DNA of 64,000 nucleotides from Pithys albifrons albifrons (GCF_047495875.1 NC_092475.1:14048001-14112000), one strand, 5' to 3'. Counted from the stretch's first letter, positions 10,561-24,512 are shown. A program made the numbers and translations. The notes: generated from the letters alone by a model not told the origin.

Positions 10561-13500
10561 AACTGAAGAGCAAATTGCAGTTACTTCTCATGGCAGCTTT
10601 GAGCCATAACAAGGTATTCCCTTCTAAAAACAGGAATCTTTTAACATTGAAATCTTTCATGAGGGAGGACTGGATGCTTATAGGTGCATAAAAAGCTGGC
10701 AGTATTTTTTGCCAGATGTTTGATCCTTTTGATTGGTACTTTTTAATTCCTGAATGAACAAGGTTTCTGTGGGCACTCCCGTGATTAATCCTATAACCAT
10801 GGAATGTATGTTAGCATAAATCTAACAGATTTCTTAGTATTAAGGGGGATCTCTAAGTAGGTTTGGCCTTTTTTTGGCCTGACCAGATAGTTCTTCATTA
10901 TCAAAGAGTTCCAGGTGTTTCCATTCACTTTGGAAACATTGCTGGCTGAACATTCTTTCTCCTATTAGATTTGTTTAATTAGTCATGATGTTCTGTTTGG
11001 AGGGAGGGAGCTGAGAGGAGTGCAAAGTCTCCAGCTGTTGCTTTCTTTTTTCCTTTGAGATTGGTGTTGGTATCCACTTTTCCAGGTTGATTCTCTGCTA
11101 ATACCCTTACCTGGCTTGCCCAGGGGCAGTGCTGGGGAAGGCAGTGCAGCTTCCCTTGGCCCCTGGCCCTTCACCACAACTTGGTAGTCTTTTCTCCTCC
11201 ATTAATTCCTGTTTCCTCTGCCTCTTGCCTTGCTTTCTGTCTCATCTCCTTCTTATCTTAGCACTTCCTCTCAGTTCATTCTCTATGGAAGTACTGAGGA
11301 AAGCAAAGACAACCTATAAAGTGTCAATAGAATGAGTAACTCATGACACAGAACACACATGATCTTTGTGCTGGTTGGCTGTTAAATACGTTTTTAATTT
11401 TCTTTCTCTGATTTCTCAGGTACAGAACAGCTCCACATCTAAAGAGTTTTGTTCTAACAAATGGCATTTTGAATCCATCATTATTTTTTCAGGCTTCTGA
11501 CACTGTTGTTGGAAATGAGCATCAGCATTTTCAGAGTGAAAGCCAGAACTGCCTTGAAGTAACTCATGTCTTTTAACACAGAAGACCTGTTGTCTGAAAG
11601 ACTTTCACGTAGATGTTGGAAGTCAAGTGGGGCATAAATTGTATTAAAACCTCAATTTATTCTTTTTATGATACATCCCCAGGTCATGCTGTTGCTCAGT
11701 GCTTTGCTCACTGAAGACAGTTCAGTGTTTAGTCTCTGCTTGTCACTGGTTTCACCCTGAGCCAGAGCTCTCTCCCCCTGTTTGCTGATGCTGAGCCCAG
11801 CTGAGCAAACACACACACACACCTGAGTCACAGCAAAAAGGAACCACAGCAGGCAGCTCAAATCAGCCCCAGTGGGAATTCCAGCCCTGCCACAGCAACC
11901 CAATGGGAGGAGAGGAAACCATCGGCCCCGGCGAAGATTTCTGTCTGCAGGTTCCTCCTCCTCAGCCCAGGACAGCTGCTCTGTAAGTGGTGCTTTCTTT
12001 TGGTGTGTTTGCTCTTGTTTTACATCCCAGCAGTGGCTTTTCAGCTGTGCTGTGCTGGTGCAGGCTGGGGTTTAAAGCCTGGCAGTGCTGCAGTGCTGGT
12101 TATGCATTACAGCTGAATTAATGAGGGTCATCAGCAAATTCCACTTTGAAAACAAACCTGGAGTTCACAGTCTTCTGTAAGGGAAAATATCACCCATTTC
12201 ATGTCAGTAGTTGTTCAATACACAGAGTAGGAAGATATTTATGTAGGTATTTGGAATCCTGTTGTTTTCTGTATAATCAAAGTACTTTACTTCTTTCCAC
12301 ACAGAATGAGGTACTCTGGGACTCATAGGAAGGAGTCAGTAAGGATCAAGGTGATGTGTCATTCCCTTAAAAAGAAGAAAACAACCCAGCTGTGACAAAA
12401 ACAGGTCACGAGAATCAAGGTGAGCCAAAAAGTCTCTTTTTGCCTCTTTCCTTTATAAAGCAGAAACACATGATGTGGAATGAGCCAAAATGCAGCAGTG
12501 TGTTTAGTAAACTTGCTGCATTCCACTTGCTGAAGGGAGGAGAAAAGGAAAAGCCCTTCAGGAAGAAAAAGAATAGATGAATCCTTGCCAAGAGTTTGCT
12601 GGTCAGTGCAGGCAGAGGGGGGTTGTGGCGTCAGCAGGAGGTGACACCCAGGGCTCTGGGTTTGGCATCACACCCAAGAGCAAACCTGGCAGTTGCTTAA
12701 ATTGCATTTTCTTTTCTCTCCTGTTTCTGAAGAAGGGCTCAAGATTGGAAGACAGTTTGACTTCTCTACCCAAATCCACCCAGAATACTCCCTTGAGGGG
12801 CAAATCTTTTACATCCCACTTCTCTCATGTCTTGGTCCTGCTCAGGCTTTACAGCCCCATCAGGAACCTTCCATGTCAGGGGAGGACAAAGGCAGAGAAT
12901 CTCCTGTCCTGGGCAGAGAACACCCTCTTTTTGTGGCCCAGGGCAGCTCTCACAGCCTCCAGGGCAGTCCTTTCTCTGTTGCCAGCACCAGGAGTTAAAT
13001 ACCATTTCAACCTCATTGGTAGAAAAGAATCCCAAACAGCACAGACTGGTTTGTATCCACACTCCTGTGCCAGGACCTGGGGCTTTTTAGTTCCTTCCAG
13101 TAGTTTCACAGCTGGAGCAAGAGTGAATTCTGTCTATAGACCCTGCTGTATTTAAATACTTTTAAAACATAAATAATAGCTTCTTTTCAAGACTGATGGA
13201 ATGAAAGTTATATCCACATTTTTCATGTTTTTATGAGTTTTTTTTCTCTTTGCTGGTTTACCATCTGTTCTACTAAATTCTATACTGGTATAGGCAAATA
13301 GGAATTTTCATTTTGGGATTAGTAGTTCTTTGATATTGACTTCTGTATGGAATTGCAGCCTACCCTTGGGACAGATCTGGGTGAGTTTCAGCAGAACCCT
13401 CTTGCTGCCCTGAGTGAGGCTGCTGAGCCACTGAAGTGTCACTGCCCCTCTCTCAGGCTGCCACTTCTCCAGTTTTGGTCTCACCATTCCAGACAATTAG

Positions 13501-16500
13501 TTTCTGGTTTTGCTCTGAATTTCTGCAGGAGATTGTCCTCATGGTGCCATCTGTGCCTGTCAGATAAAGCACCAATAAGGTGTATGGCACAACTCCCACC
13601 CCAGTTTGCCTTTGGGGGACAGTAAGGCAAATTATCTGTTGTGGTGTTTGGTAACGTGAAGCAGCTCTTTGTCCCTCTGCAATTCCTTGGTCTCATGGAG
13701 ACCAGTTTAATGTGGCTGTGGTACAATTGCTGTTGAGATTGCAGGTGCTCACTCCTTTCTCCAGTGAAGCTGTTCAGTCCCTCTCCAGAGTTTCATTCAT
13801 CCCTCAGGATGCAGCATGTTCATTGCTACACTTACAATAATTCCTTGGGAACAAAATGACACCCGTGTTTCTCTTTAACATGTTGTCTTCCTTTCTAGGT
13901 GAAGAAGCTCTTTGCCACTGAACTCCAGAATTCCACAGATCACCACCATCCATTCCTCAGGGTCTCCAGAGGATTGCAAAGCTTTCCTTGAGCAGAGCAT
14001 GTTGTGGAGGTGGATGGAGGAGCAGAGACAAACCACATCTTATTCTATTGGATGGGTCAGACCTACCAGGTCTGAAGATGCAAGAACCAAGGCATAGCTT
14101 AGAGTAGCCCTAAAGCTTCTTTAAGTTGTGCTTGGGAAACAGTTGTGTCTGCATGGCTGTTGGAGTGGAAGGAGTCATTTTGGTGGATTTAAAGCATGTT
14201 TGGTTCACACCATCTTCTCTGTAATTACCCAAGGCATGCTATTGTCACACACAATCATCTGACCTCTCCAGGATCATTCTTACTTTAATAAAATATCAAA
14301 ACATAACCTTCAGATGTCTTCTTAATTATGTCTGAGTAAACTGCAGATGAGTTGGCAGAGTGATACAATTCATAAAGGATAAAACTACCATGACAAAGAG
14401 CAGAGATTCACAGGAGCTTTTCTCTTATTAATCAGATCTGCAATACTGTTTGTACTTCTTTTGTGTCAGGAGCTGTGCTGGATTTGGACTCTGCCAGGTG
14501 CTCTGCCCACACCCCTGAGAGCTCCATGTGCAGCTGTGGTGCCCAGGGAGAGATCCTGGTGGTAATAAGGTTCTCACAGCACTGCCACAGGAGCTGTGAC
14601 TGTCACTGGGAACTCACAGACATGTCTGGGAGTGGCTCAGCCAATTAAAACATTTTGCTGTGGATTATCATAATTGCAATGAATGAATCTGTACAAGAAG
14701 ACCCGTGCCAGCAGCTTCACAAAGAAGAACCTGTCTCAGAATGTCTGTTACTCCACTGAGTGGCTGTTTTTTCCAGGAAGGTAAATAATCATGAAGTATG
14801 TGAGTAGAAGGAAGATCATGCATCACTTGGTTTATCTGTGACTCCAGTGTTCTCTGTGTGTTTGCAACAAAACCATGTATTTCTTAACTCTGCAGGCAAA
14901 GGTAGAACATCACAAACAATTTCAGAGTTCTTCCCCAAAGAGCTGGGTTTGATGTGGGGTTATTTTCCAGTTTCTCTGAAGTAAGCAGCTCACTGGGAGC
15001 ACACCAGCTAACGAGGTTTATTCTGAGCCCAGATTACTTTTAATTAAGAATATTCAACTTAAACCTGTGTTTCAAGTTGTATAGAGCTGTGTTTGAAGAG
15101 CATGGGGCTGTTGAGCTGGATGCAAGGTAAGCATTGGATTCACCTTGTTGGGCATCATGATAATGGAGGATGCTTTTATAGTGTGCCAGGTGTGTCCTCA
15201 GTTCTCATTTTCTGTGCTGTTAACATTGTTCTGGTAAAGAAAACTCAACAACTTCGAAGCTAAATTAACTGTATTTCTTTATAATTCAGCATAGCAGGTC
15301 AAACTATTTCACTCAGTGAACCAACTTATTCTCCCCAGTTTTACAGGATCATCTTCCTGCTGGTGCTTCTGGGTGGACTTTTGGAGGCCTCCTGAGAACT
15401 GGGAAGGAGAAAGCTCAGGCAGAGCTGACCAGACCTGTTTATTTTGTACACATGGTGTAAACCAGCAGAAATTGTCTTATTTCTCTTGGGACCATTCACT
15501 GCAAATACAAATCAAGGGTGGTCAGTGCCTTCTTTACCCTCCAACCTTCCCCAGGGGGTTGGTGTGCTCTGAGGACAAGTTTAGTTGTTACTTGCTCTTG
15601 GAGGAATGGGTTGAATAGGACATTAAGGAGATTTATCCCCTTGCCTGACCTTGTTTCCAAAGCAAAGTATGAAGCTGGGCTGTTAATTCTGCTGTATGAA
15701 TCTTTTTCCAAAAAATGGACATTATTGGGAGTGCTGTTTGGACAAGAACTGTTGAGGGCTTGAAGGTCAGAGGCCTTTGCTGCATGTTCAAGTGCCAACA
15801 GAAACAGTGTGAGAGGTACAAGCTCCTCTGCAGACTCCTCCAGCTCAGTGGGGGACAACACAGAGAGCCATCCCAGCTCCAAGCTGAGGAGAGGACTGCA
15901 TCATCAGGCAGTGGGTTTATACCTTGATACTTTCTTTTCAGAGCCCTTGAAAAGGAACAATGTGCTCTCTTCCATGCTGTGGAATTCCCTATTTACAAAA
16001 ATAGGGAACCTGTTGCTTAACAATGTTACTGATACACAGAGACCCTTCAGGAGAAATGGGATGATGAATCCAGAGCTGGATTTCCAAGCACTCTGCTCAC
16101 AAAAGGATCTTAAGACTTTGCTTTTCTCCTGTCTCCTCTTGCCATGAAATGCTGTGCACTTGCTCTGTGACAATGACATGGCCATGCTGGAAGGGAGAGG
16201 GTGCTTGATGGGTTTGGGAGGAGGCTTCTTCCTTCTGGGAACAGAAGAGTGAGGGCATGAAACAGCAGTGAGAAATCATTGGCCAGGGCAGGGAGCAGAA
16301 GGAGAGGGAGTGTGTCACCCACTGCCATTCTGCTGCCTTTCAGCAAAGGCAGAGCAGAGGAGAAGCAACCACAGCGTTGAGAACCAGGGCATTTGTAGAG
16401 AACCAAGAGGAGCTTCTTGTCCTGCTTCCTGCAGAGGTCAGTTCATTTCCTGGCAATTCTCTTGAGCTCTATTTCATCTGCTCCAGCCACTGTCTCCTGG

Positions 16501-16919
16501 ACATCACCACTCCAGTTTGGGTGGCCTCCTGGCCATGGAGAAGGAGAGCTTTTCCACTCAAGTGTCGACCTGCCCTTTGTGGCTGTGCTGGAACTGGAAG
16601 GTTCATTTCCTGTCAAGTTCTTACCTACCCCTAGATGCAAGGCCAACATTTTCCATGCTCTGGGCCATCCTCACACACCACTGCCAGTCAAAATGGTGGT
16701 TTAAAACTGGACAGAAGCAGCTGTTTGCCACATCTGTCTGTATTTCCAGGTACAGGTATTTCATAAGGATGGCTGGGAAAAGGGATGTTTCTGTTCCCTG
16801 GTGGAAGAGCTGGTTGGAATGGCCACCATGGGTGTTGAGGTGCTTCCTAAGGAATAAGCCTTCATCTTTCTGGGCTGGCTGGTCATCTCAGAACTTTTCC
16901 TGGTTGTCGCAGTGGTGAT

Positions 16920-17570
16920 CAAGGAGCCAACAAAGACATCTGCTGGACCTGATACTTGAAGAACTAGTGGACAGTGTGAAGATCAGTAGCATCCTTGGCT
17001 GCAGTACCCATGAGAAGGAGGTCAGGATGTGTGTCAGAGGAGTTGGTATGAGGTTAATACTGTTTAATATCTTCATGAAATGACATCAGTGATGCAGCAG
17101 AGTGCCCATGTAGCAAGTTTGAAGACAATAGGAAGTTTGGAGGAGTGATGGATACACTGCCCAGTGATGCTGTTGTTCAGAGAGACCATGAGAGCCTGGA
17201 GGGATGGGCTGGCAGGAACCTGAGCAAGGTGAGCAAAGAGAAAAGCACAGCCCTGCCCCTGGGCTTTGTTGGAGCCCACAGAGTGGGAATTGCTCTGCAG
17301 AGAAGGACCTGGAGGTCCTAGTTGACATCAAGGTAAACATGAGTCACAGAAGGCCACCAGCATCCAGGGCTGCCTTGGGAAGAGCATCACCAGCAGGTCA
17401 GGGAAGATGATCCTTCTGCACAGCACACATGGAGTGCTCTGTATGAGGCTTCCCAGTGCAAGAAACTTGGCATTTCAAACCTAACAGGACAACCTGCTTT
17501 ACCTCACCTTGCTTGAGTCTGGAGTTGGACTAGAGGTGCCTCCCAACCTCAACCATCCTGTGAGTCTGTG
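16920..17570 (+). mobile_element. Old CR1 LINE fragment (ORF2 C-terminal region)
   Basis: Broken reading frames recall the CR1 reverse transcriptase C-terminal region. The pieces are a FNIF-type block, a SKFEDNRKFGGVMDT block (compare [11 protein letters not shown] in younger CR1) and a VQRDHESLEGWAG block. The end, near CCTCCCAACCTCAACCATCC, corresponds to the CR1 3' UTR. It carries many frameshifts and stops and cannot encode protein. Confidence 0.7.
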
Positions 17571-19200
17571 GGATTCATTTTCCAGCTGTAAAGTGGACTG
17601 GCATTTGTTTTGGGCAGAAACAAGTGATTGAAAGCAACTTAAACCTAATTTAACTTGAGATAGTGTCTGATCTTATGCTCCTGATAAAGGTTTAGGACAT
17701 AGAGGCAAGTGACTTACATGCATTTATGTGTAGGTTTACCTAGAGACAAGGTCTAGACATGCTGCCAGTGCAAATACTGCAGATACTCAGCAAGGAGGAA
17801 AAAGCCACCAAACTGGTGAGAGAAATCATCCCCAAGCACTTGGCACATGGTGAACCATGAGGGTCTCATGGCAGTGCTCTATGAGTGACCTTTGCCACAG
17901 AGTGAGTGGTTGTGGGAGCAGTGAAAATGATGCTTTCATGAGTACTTAGGGGACATAGGAGGGTAAGTCCATTCAATTTGAAACAGGACTTTGAGTCTCT
18001 GAATCCCATTTGGAAACTGGATGCATCTTCTAAACCTGAGTGATTTTGAAAACCCATGAAGACTGATCAGTCCTCCAAACTTGACCATAAAACCACTTAA
18101 TGCATTTTATACTACACCATTGGACATTTTATTGACTTGTTCTGCACTACCAGATTTTTCAGCAAGATTAGAAAAAATTCCTAAGTGCCCATTTGGATTT
18201 CCTGAATGGATAAACTCTGGAATTTTATGTACATATACAGCTAAATTTTAGCCTGCATATGGTCTTGGACATTTGTATTTGAACAAATTTGTTTGAAGTG
18301 CATTTGTATATTTTAATATGTCTTGCACATTCAGATTCTTTCCCCCTCCAGCTCCATGTTTGCTGTGGTAGGTGTGGTAGCCCTGTTTGGTATTGATTTG
18401 AGTACCTTGAGCTGCTGGCAAAGCTCCCTGAGGTGAAGCCTCACAGACCCCTCAACCTGTGTTGTCACATTTTTATGGATAAAAGTGGAGCAATAAGTGT
18501 TCAAAAAGTGGAGATGGTTCTCAGTGAGTCACTGTTGCAGCTCCTGTGCCAGGGAGAGCTCAGCCCAGTGCACAGAACTGAGCTTTGGTGCCTCCAGGAT
18601 GGGCACAGTTTGGAGCTGTGGGGGATAGAGAAGTGTTGCTTGGAGGTTCTGCAGAGCAGCCAGTGACAACTGTCTTCTCCTGTGTCTGATTGCAAGTGCT
18701 CTTGGTTTGTGCCTTGCAAAAAATGAAAAAATAATAATACCAGAGGAGCCCAAATTCAGGCACAACTGTGGGCTCAGACTTTTCACTGGCGTGAGGAGAC
18801 TCATGCCAGTCCCTTCTGGCTGTGTCTTCATCCTCACACAGCATTGCCTGTGTCACCTCCCATGTCAGGGTGCCCCACAGGGACATCCAGGGACCACACT
18901 AGATCAAGGAGATGGGGGTCCCAGATCCATGCACTGAAGAGGAGTGTAGCCTGTAGAGCTGAAAGTACCCTTCCTTTGCCCTCCTTCCAGCTCTGCACCA
19001 GCCAGGGCTCCTCTGCCCTTCCTCTTCCTGTCAGAAGCTTCTCCCTTCTTTCCTCCTTCTGCCACACCACTGGGGTCCAACCCAACCTTGCCCTGTGTGG
19101 CTCTGCCTCCTGCAGGATGGGGCTCCCTGTGCTCAGCTCCTCCTGCAGATGTGGCAGTGCCAGGGTCCAGCAGGGCAGGAGCACAGGGGGGGCCTGTGCT

Positions 19201-22200
19201 GCAGGAGATGGGGCTGCTCCAGGTGCCAGTGCAGGAGATGGGGTTGCCCCAGTCCCAGTGCAGGAGATGGGGCTGCCCCAGTCCCAGTGCAGGAGATGGG
19301 GCTGCCCCAGGTCGCTGTGCAGGAGATGGGGCTGCCCCAGTCCCAGTGCAGGAGATGGGGCTGCCCCAGTCCCAGTGCAGGAGATGGGGCTGCCCCAGGT
19401 CGCTGTGCAGGAGATGGGGCTGCCCCAGTCCCACTGAAGTGGATGGGGCTGCCCCAGGTCCCAGTGCAGGAGATGGGGCTGCCCCAGGTCCCAGTGCAGG
19501 AGATGGGGCTGCCCCAGGTCCCAGTGCAGGAGATGGGGCTGCCTCAGGTGCCGCTGCAGGAGATGGGGCTGCCCCAGTCCCAGTGCAGGAGATGGGGCTG
19601 CCCCAGTCCCAGTGCAGGAGATGGGGCTGCCCCAGGTGCCACTGCAGGAGATGGGGCTGCCCCAGTCCCAGTGCAGGAGATGGGGCTGCCTCAGGTGCCA
19701 CTGCAGGAGATGGGGCTGCCCCAGGTGCCACTGCAGGAGATGGGGCTGCCCCAGTCCCAGTGCAGGAGATGGGGCTGACTCAGGTCCCAGTGCAGGAGAT
19801 GGGGCTGCCCCAGTCCCAGTGCAGGAGATGGGGCTGCCCCAGTCCCAGTGCAGGAGATGGGGCTGCCCAAGCTCCCAGTGCAGGAGATGGGGCTGCCCCA
19901 GGTGCCACTGCAGGAGATGGGGCTGCCCCAGTCCCAGTGCAGGAGATGGGGCTGCCCCAGTCCCAGTGCAGGAGATGGGGCTGCCCAAGCTCCCAGTGCA
20001 GGAGATGGGGCTGCCCCAGTCCCAGTGCAGGAGATGAGGCTGCCTGAGCTCCCAGTGCAGGAGATGGGGCTGCCCGAGCTCCCAGTGCAGGAGATGGGGC
20101 TGCCCGAGCTCCCAGTGCAGGAGATGGGGCTGCCCCAGGTCCCTGTGCAGGAGATGGGGCTGCCCCAGGTCCCTGTGCAGGAGATGGGGCTGCCCAAGCT
20201 CCCAGTGCAGGAGATGGGGCTGCCCCAGGTCCCAGTGCAGGAGATGGGGCTGCCCCAGGTGCCACTGCAGGAGATGGGGCTGCCCCAGTCCCAGTGCAGG
20301 AGATGGGGTTGCCCCAGTCCCACTGCAGGAGATGGGGCTGCCCCAGTCCCAGTGCAGGAGATGGGGCTGCCCAAGCTCCCAGTGCAGGAGATGGGGCTGC
20401 CCCAGTCCCAGTGCAGGAGATGGGGCTGCCCCAGTCCCAGTGCAGGAGATGGGGATGCCCCAGTCCCAGTGCAGGAGATGGGGCTGCCCCAGGTCCCAGT
20501 GCAGGAGATGGGGCTGCCCCAGTCCCAGTGCAGGAGATGGGGCTGCCCCAGGTCCCTGTGCAGGAGATGGGGCTGCCCCAGGTCCCTGTGCAGGAGATGG
20601 GACTGCCCAAGCTCCCAGTGCAGGAGATGGGGCTGCCCGAGCTCCCAGTGCAGGAGATGGGGCTGCCCCAGTCCCAGTGCAGGAGATGGGGCTGCCCCAG
20701 GTCCCTGTGCAGGAGATGGGGCTGCCCCAGGTCCCAGTGCAGGAGATGGGGCTGCCCCAGGTGCCACTGCAGGAGATGGGGCTGCCCCAGTCCCAGTGCA
20801 GGAGATGGGGTTGCCCCAGTCCCACTGCAGGAGATGGGGCTGCCCCAGTCCCAGTGCAGGAGATGGGGCTGCCCAAGCTCCCAGTGCAGGAGATGGGGCT
20901 GCCCCAGGTGCCACTGCAGGAGATGGGGCTGCCCCAGTCCCAGTGCAGGAGATGGGGCTCCCTCAGGTCCCAGTGCAGGAGATGGGGCTGCCCCAGGTGC
21001 CACTGCAGGAGATGGGGCTGCCCCAGTCCCAGTGCAGGAGATGGGGCTGCCCGAGCTCCCAGTACAGGAGATGGGGCTGCCCCAGTCCCAGTGCAGGAGA
21101 TGGGGCTGCCCCAGTCCCAGTGCAGGAGATGGGGATGCCCCAGTCCCAGTGCAGGAGATGGGGCTGCCCCAGGTCCCAGTGCAGGAGATGGGGCTGCCCC
21201 AGTCCCAGTGCAGGAGATGGGGCTGCCCCAGGTCCCTGTGCAGGAGATGGGGCTGCCCCAGGTCCCTGTGCAGGAGATGGGACTGCCCAAGCTCCCAGTG
21301 CAGGAGATGGGGCTGCCCGAGCTCCCAGTGCAGGAGATGGGGCTGCCCCAGTCCCAGTGCAGGAGATGGGGCTGCCCCAGGTCCCAGTGCAGGAGATGGG
21401 GCTGCCCCAGGTCCCAGTGCAGGAGATGGGGCTGCCCCAGTCCCAGTACAGGAGATGGGGCTGCCCCAGTCCCAGTGCAGGAGATGGGGCTGCCCCAGTC
21501 CCAGTGCAGGAGGTGGGGCTGCCCCAGTCCCAGTGCAGGAGATGGGGCTGCCCCAGTCCCAGTGCAGGAGATGGGGCTGCCCCAGTCCCAGTGCAGGAGA
21601 TGGGGCTGCCCCAGTCCCAGTGCAGGAGATGGGGCTGCCCCAGGTCCCAGTGCAGGAGATGGGGCTGCCCCAGTCCCAGTGCAGGAGATGGGGCTGCCCC
21701 AGGTCCCTGTGCAGGAGATGGGGCTGCCCCAGGTCCCTGTGCAGGAGATGGGACTGCCCAAGCTCCCAGTGCAGGAGATGGGGCTGCCCGAGCTCCCAGT
21801 GCAGGAGATGGGGCTGCCCCAGTCCCAGTGCAGGAGATGGGGCTGCCCCAGTCCCAGTGCAGGAGATGGGGCTGCCCCAGTCCCAGTGCAGGAGATGGGG
21901 CTGCCCCAGTCCCAGTGCAGGAGATGGGGCTGCCCCAGGTCCCAGTGCAGGAGATGGGGCTGCCCCAGTCCCAGTGCAGGAGATGGGGCTGCCCCAGGTC
22001 CCTGTGCAGGAGATGGGGCTGCCCCAGGTCCCTGTGCAGGAGATGGGACTGCCCAAGCTCCCTGTGCAGGAGATGGGACTGCCCAAGCTCCCAGTGCAGG
22101 AGATGGGGCTGCCCGAGCTCCCAGTGCAGGAGATGGGGCTGCCCCAGTCCCATTGCAGGAGATGGGGCTGCCCCAGGTCCCTGTGCAGGAGATGGGGCTG

Positions 22201-22952
22201 CCCCAGGTCCCAGTGCAGGAGATGGGGCTGCCCCAGGTGCCACTGCAGGAGATGGGGCTGCCCCAGTCCCAGTGCAGGAGATGGGGTTGCCCCAGTCCCA
22301 CTGCAGGAGATGGGGCTGCCCCAGTCCCAGTGCAGGAGATGGGGCTGCCCAAGCTCCCAGTGCAGGAGATGGGGCTGCCCCAGGTGCCACTGCAGGAGAT
22401 GGGGCTGCCCCAGTCCCAGTGCAGGAGATGGGGCTGCCCCAGTCCCAGTGCAGGAGATGGGGATGCCCCAGTCCCAGTGCAGGAGATGGGGCTGCCCCAG
22501 GTCCCAGTGCAGGAGATGGGGCTGCCCCAGTCCCAGTGCAGGAGATGGGGCTGCCCCAGGTCCCAGTGCAGGAGATGGGGCTGCCCCAGGTCCCAGTGCA
22601 GGAGATGGGGCTGCCCCAGTCCCAGTACAGGAGATGGGGCTGCCCCAGTCCCAGTGCAGGAGATGGGGCTGCCCCAGTCCCAGTGCAGGAGGTGGGGCTG
22701 CCCCAGTCCCAGTGCAGGAGATGGGGCTGCCCCAGTCCCAGTGCAGGAGATGGAGCTGCCTCAGGTGCCACTGCAGGAGATGGGGCTGCCCCAGTCCCAG
22801 TGCAGGAGATGGGGCTGCCCCAGTCCCAGTGCAGGAGATGGGGCTGCCCCAATTCCACTGAAGTGGATGGGGCTGCCTCAGGTCCCAGTGCAGGAGATGG
22901 GGCTGCCCCAGGTCCCAGTGCAGGAGATGGGGCTGCCCCAGTCCCAGTGCAG
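19201..22952. repeat. 3.75-kb minisatellite, 29/30-bp unit
   Basis: Roughly 125 tandem units are built on the core CAGTGCAGGAGATGGGGCTG. A short variable linker joins them: CCCCAGTCC gives a 29-bp unit, while CCCCAGGTCC, CCCAAGCTCC or CCCCAGGTGC (next core CACTGCAGG) gives 30 bp. A rare variant unit with CACTGAAGTGGATGG occurs once near each end (about 19430 and 22855). Marker variants such as GGGGATGCC recur at 20451, 21131 and 22459, which implies a higher-order repeat of about 660-680 bp. Because the units lack stops and mix 29 and 30 bp, long frames stay open on both strands, but they are repeat artefacts. The array lies inside the 22-kb MMP24 intron. Confidence 0.97.
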
Positions 22953-23349
22953 GTGGGACTGTGGGTGTTACCCTGATCTTCTCTGCCCTCCTCCTGCCTT
23001 GCCAGGTGCCTGACAGATCTCCCCTGGGGTCTGTTGGTCCAGCTGGGATCAGGACACAGCACCAGAAGACACAGAAGGGGCACACAGCACCCCTCCCACC
23101 CTGTGCCCCTGTGGGTTATCTGTCTGGCTGTGCTCTCCCCTCTCCTGGCAGCACCCAGATGAGGAGCCAGGGGTGTGAGGGATGATTTTGTTGGCCATTT
23201 TCTGTAAACTCTCTGCCAAAGAGTCTGCAGTGAGTATCCTTTCCCTCCGGGCACTGCCTGTTTTCCCTGCTCAGGGGTGCCCAAGGGCTGGCACATTCTG
23301 TGTCAGTGACTGCCCTGCACAGACTTTCAGGACTCAAACCAACCCCAGG

Positions 23350-23936
23350 AGCTGCCCCTGTGCCTTGGGTTGAGCTGGCAAAGTGCCAACTGCCCAATAC
23401 AGAGTCAGAGCCTCCCTCCCCCCATTGAGGGAAAGGAGAAAGGAAACAAAACCTGGAAATGCAAAACACTTTAAACTTAAACTATGTATATTTATACAGA
23501 GAAGAGGAATCTAAAAGAAAACTACAATATAACACACACAAGTTAGAAATGACAAAAAATAACTCTCCACATCAAACACAAATCCTGTGATTTTAGCTGC
23601 AAATCACTCCAGAGAACTCAATCTCCAGAGGGACAGACTCAAGCAGAGAGAAAGACTAAGAACAAACATTTTACTTCCCTAAGATAACATGATGGTAAGG
23701 GGTGCTGGGGCTGGTCCTCCTGGGACCACAGCTAGAAGGAACTGATCAAGCCACTCCTACACCAGCTTTTGCATTTTGAGGTGGTTGGAATATGGTATGG
23801 AATACCATTGGTTAGTAGTCAGCTGTCAGCTGGCCCAGCCCAGCCCAAGTCAGCTGATAGTAGGTCAGCAAAGCATTTGCTTCTTGCTGTGTGAGTGAGA
23901 GGGAGTTGGGCTTGGCTGTGGCTGTGGCTGTGCAGT
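23350..23936 (-). mobile_element. Older LTR fragment, minus orientation
   Basis: On the minus strand this contains GGTATTCCATACCATATTCC and, at its 3' end, GGGCAGTTGGCACTTTGCCA. Both are motifs I associate with bird ERV LTRs, and the second is shared with the LTR at 53173-53925. The younger LTR at 23937-24512 interrupts it. Outer boundaries are not resolved. Confidence 0.5.
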
Positions 23937-24512
23937 TGTCACGACCCGCTCCTGGGACGGGGCCGGGGGTAACCTGGGGTGTTATTATCATTCCCTTTGG
24001 AGTGGATTAAAGTGAAATGACACCATATAATTGGTGTTTATTTAACAATTCTGTATAGTGTGACATAGAAAATAACCTTAGTGGGGGGGGGAAGATGCAC
24101 AGGGGGAAGAAAGACAGGAGAAGGGTCCAGAACAGCAGAGAAAAAGAAGAGATGAGAGAAGGTGAGAATGGAAAGGTTACAGAGTCACCGCCCAGGGATC
24201 CAGCGGTGCATCTCAGCAGTCCTGCAGGCGGCGGGGCCAAGGAACAGAACCCACCCAAATTCCCAAAGTTACCTGTCCATTTTATACCCTCTGCACCTCC
24301 CTCCGAGGCAGGGGGCTGTTTTCCACGTCGCCAGCCGGGCTGCGAACCCCCATGTTCGCCGGAGGGCAGGGCAAGGGCTCTTCTTGCCTCTTCAGGGCTC
24401 GAGCACTGGAGGGAGGGATGGGCCCAACTGCCCATCAGGGGTATAATGCAAGAGTCTAAAGCCTGCAAAGTCTCTTAGAATGCACAAATCATTAACGTAT
24501 CAGCCTCTGACA
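23937..24512 (-). mobile_element. Solo LTR with 5-bp target duplication
   Basis: The element starts TGTCACGACCCGCTCC and ends TCTGACA, with inverted TGTCA/TGACA termini. It is flanked on both sides by GCAGT (23932-23936 and 24513-24517), a perfect 5-bp target-site duplication. On the minus strand it has a TATA box (GGGTATAAAATGG, around 24280-24292) and a polyadenylation signal (TTAAATAAACACC near 24040). That gives U3-R-U5 in the minus direction, antisense to MMP24. No internal retroviral genes are present, so it is a solo LTR. Confidence 0.8.

Noticed and set aside
11951..11982. Possible small exon between CTGTCTGCAG and GTAAGTGG
   Set aside because: The splice-like flanks are good, but the 32-bp body matches nothing in MMP24 and the flanking MMP24 exons already join in phase without it.
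19201..22952. Regular ~30-bp repeats that might suggest a CRISPR-like array
   Set aside because: The units follow each other directly with no unique spacers, and the window is a bird nuclear genome.
18834..23296. Very long reading frames (up to 1172 codons) on both strands across the 19.2-23.0 kb region
   Set aside because: They are produced by the 29/30-bp minisatellite whose units lack stop codons. They occur in several frames and both strands with equal quality, and no known protein resembles them.
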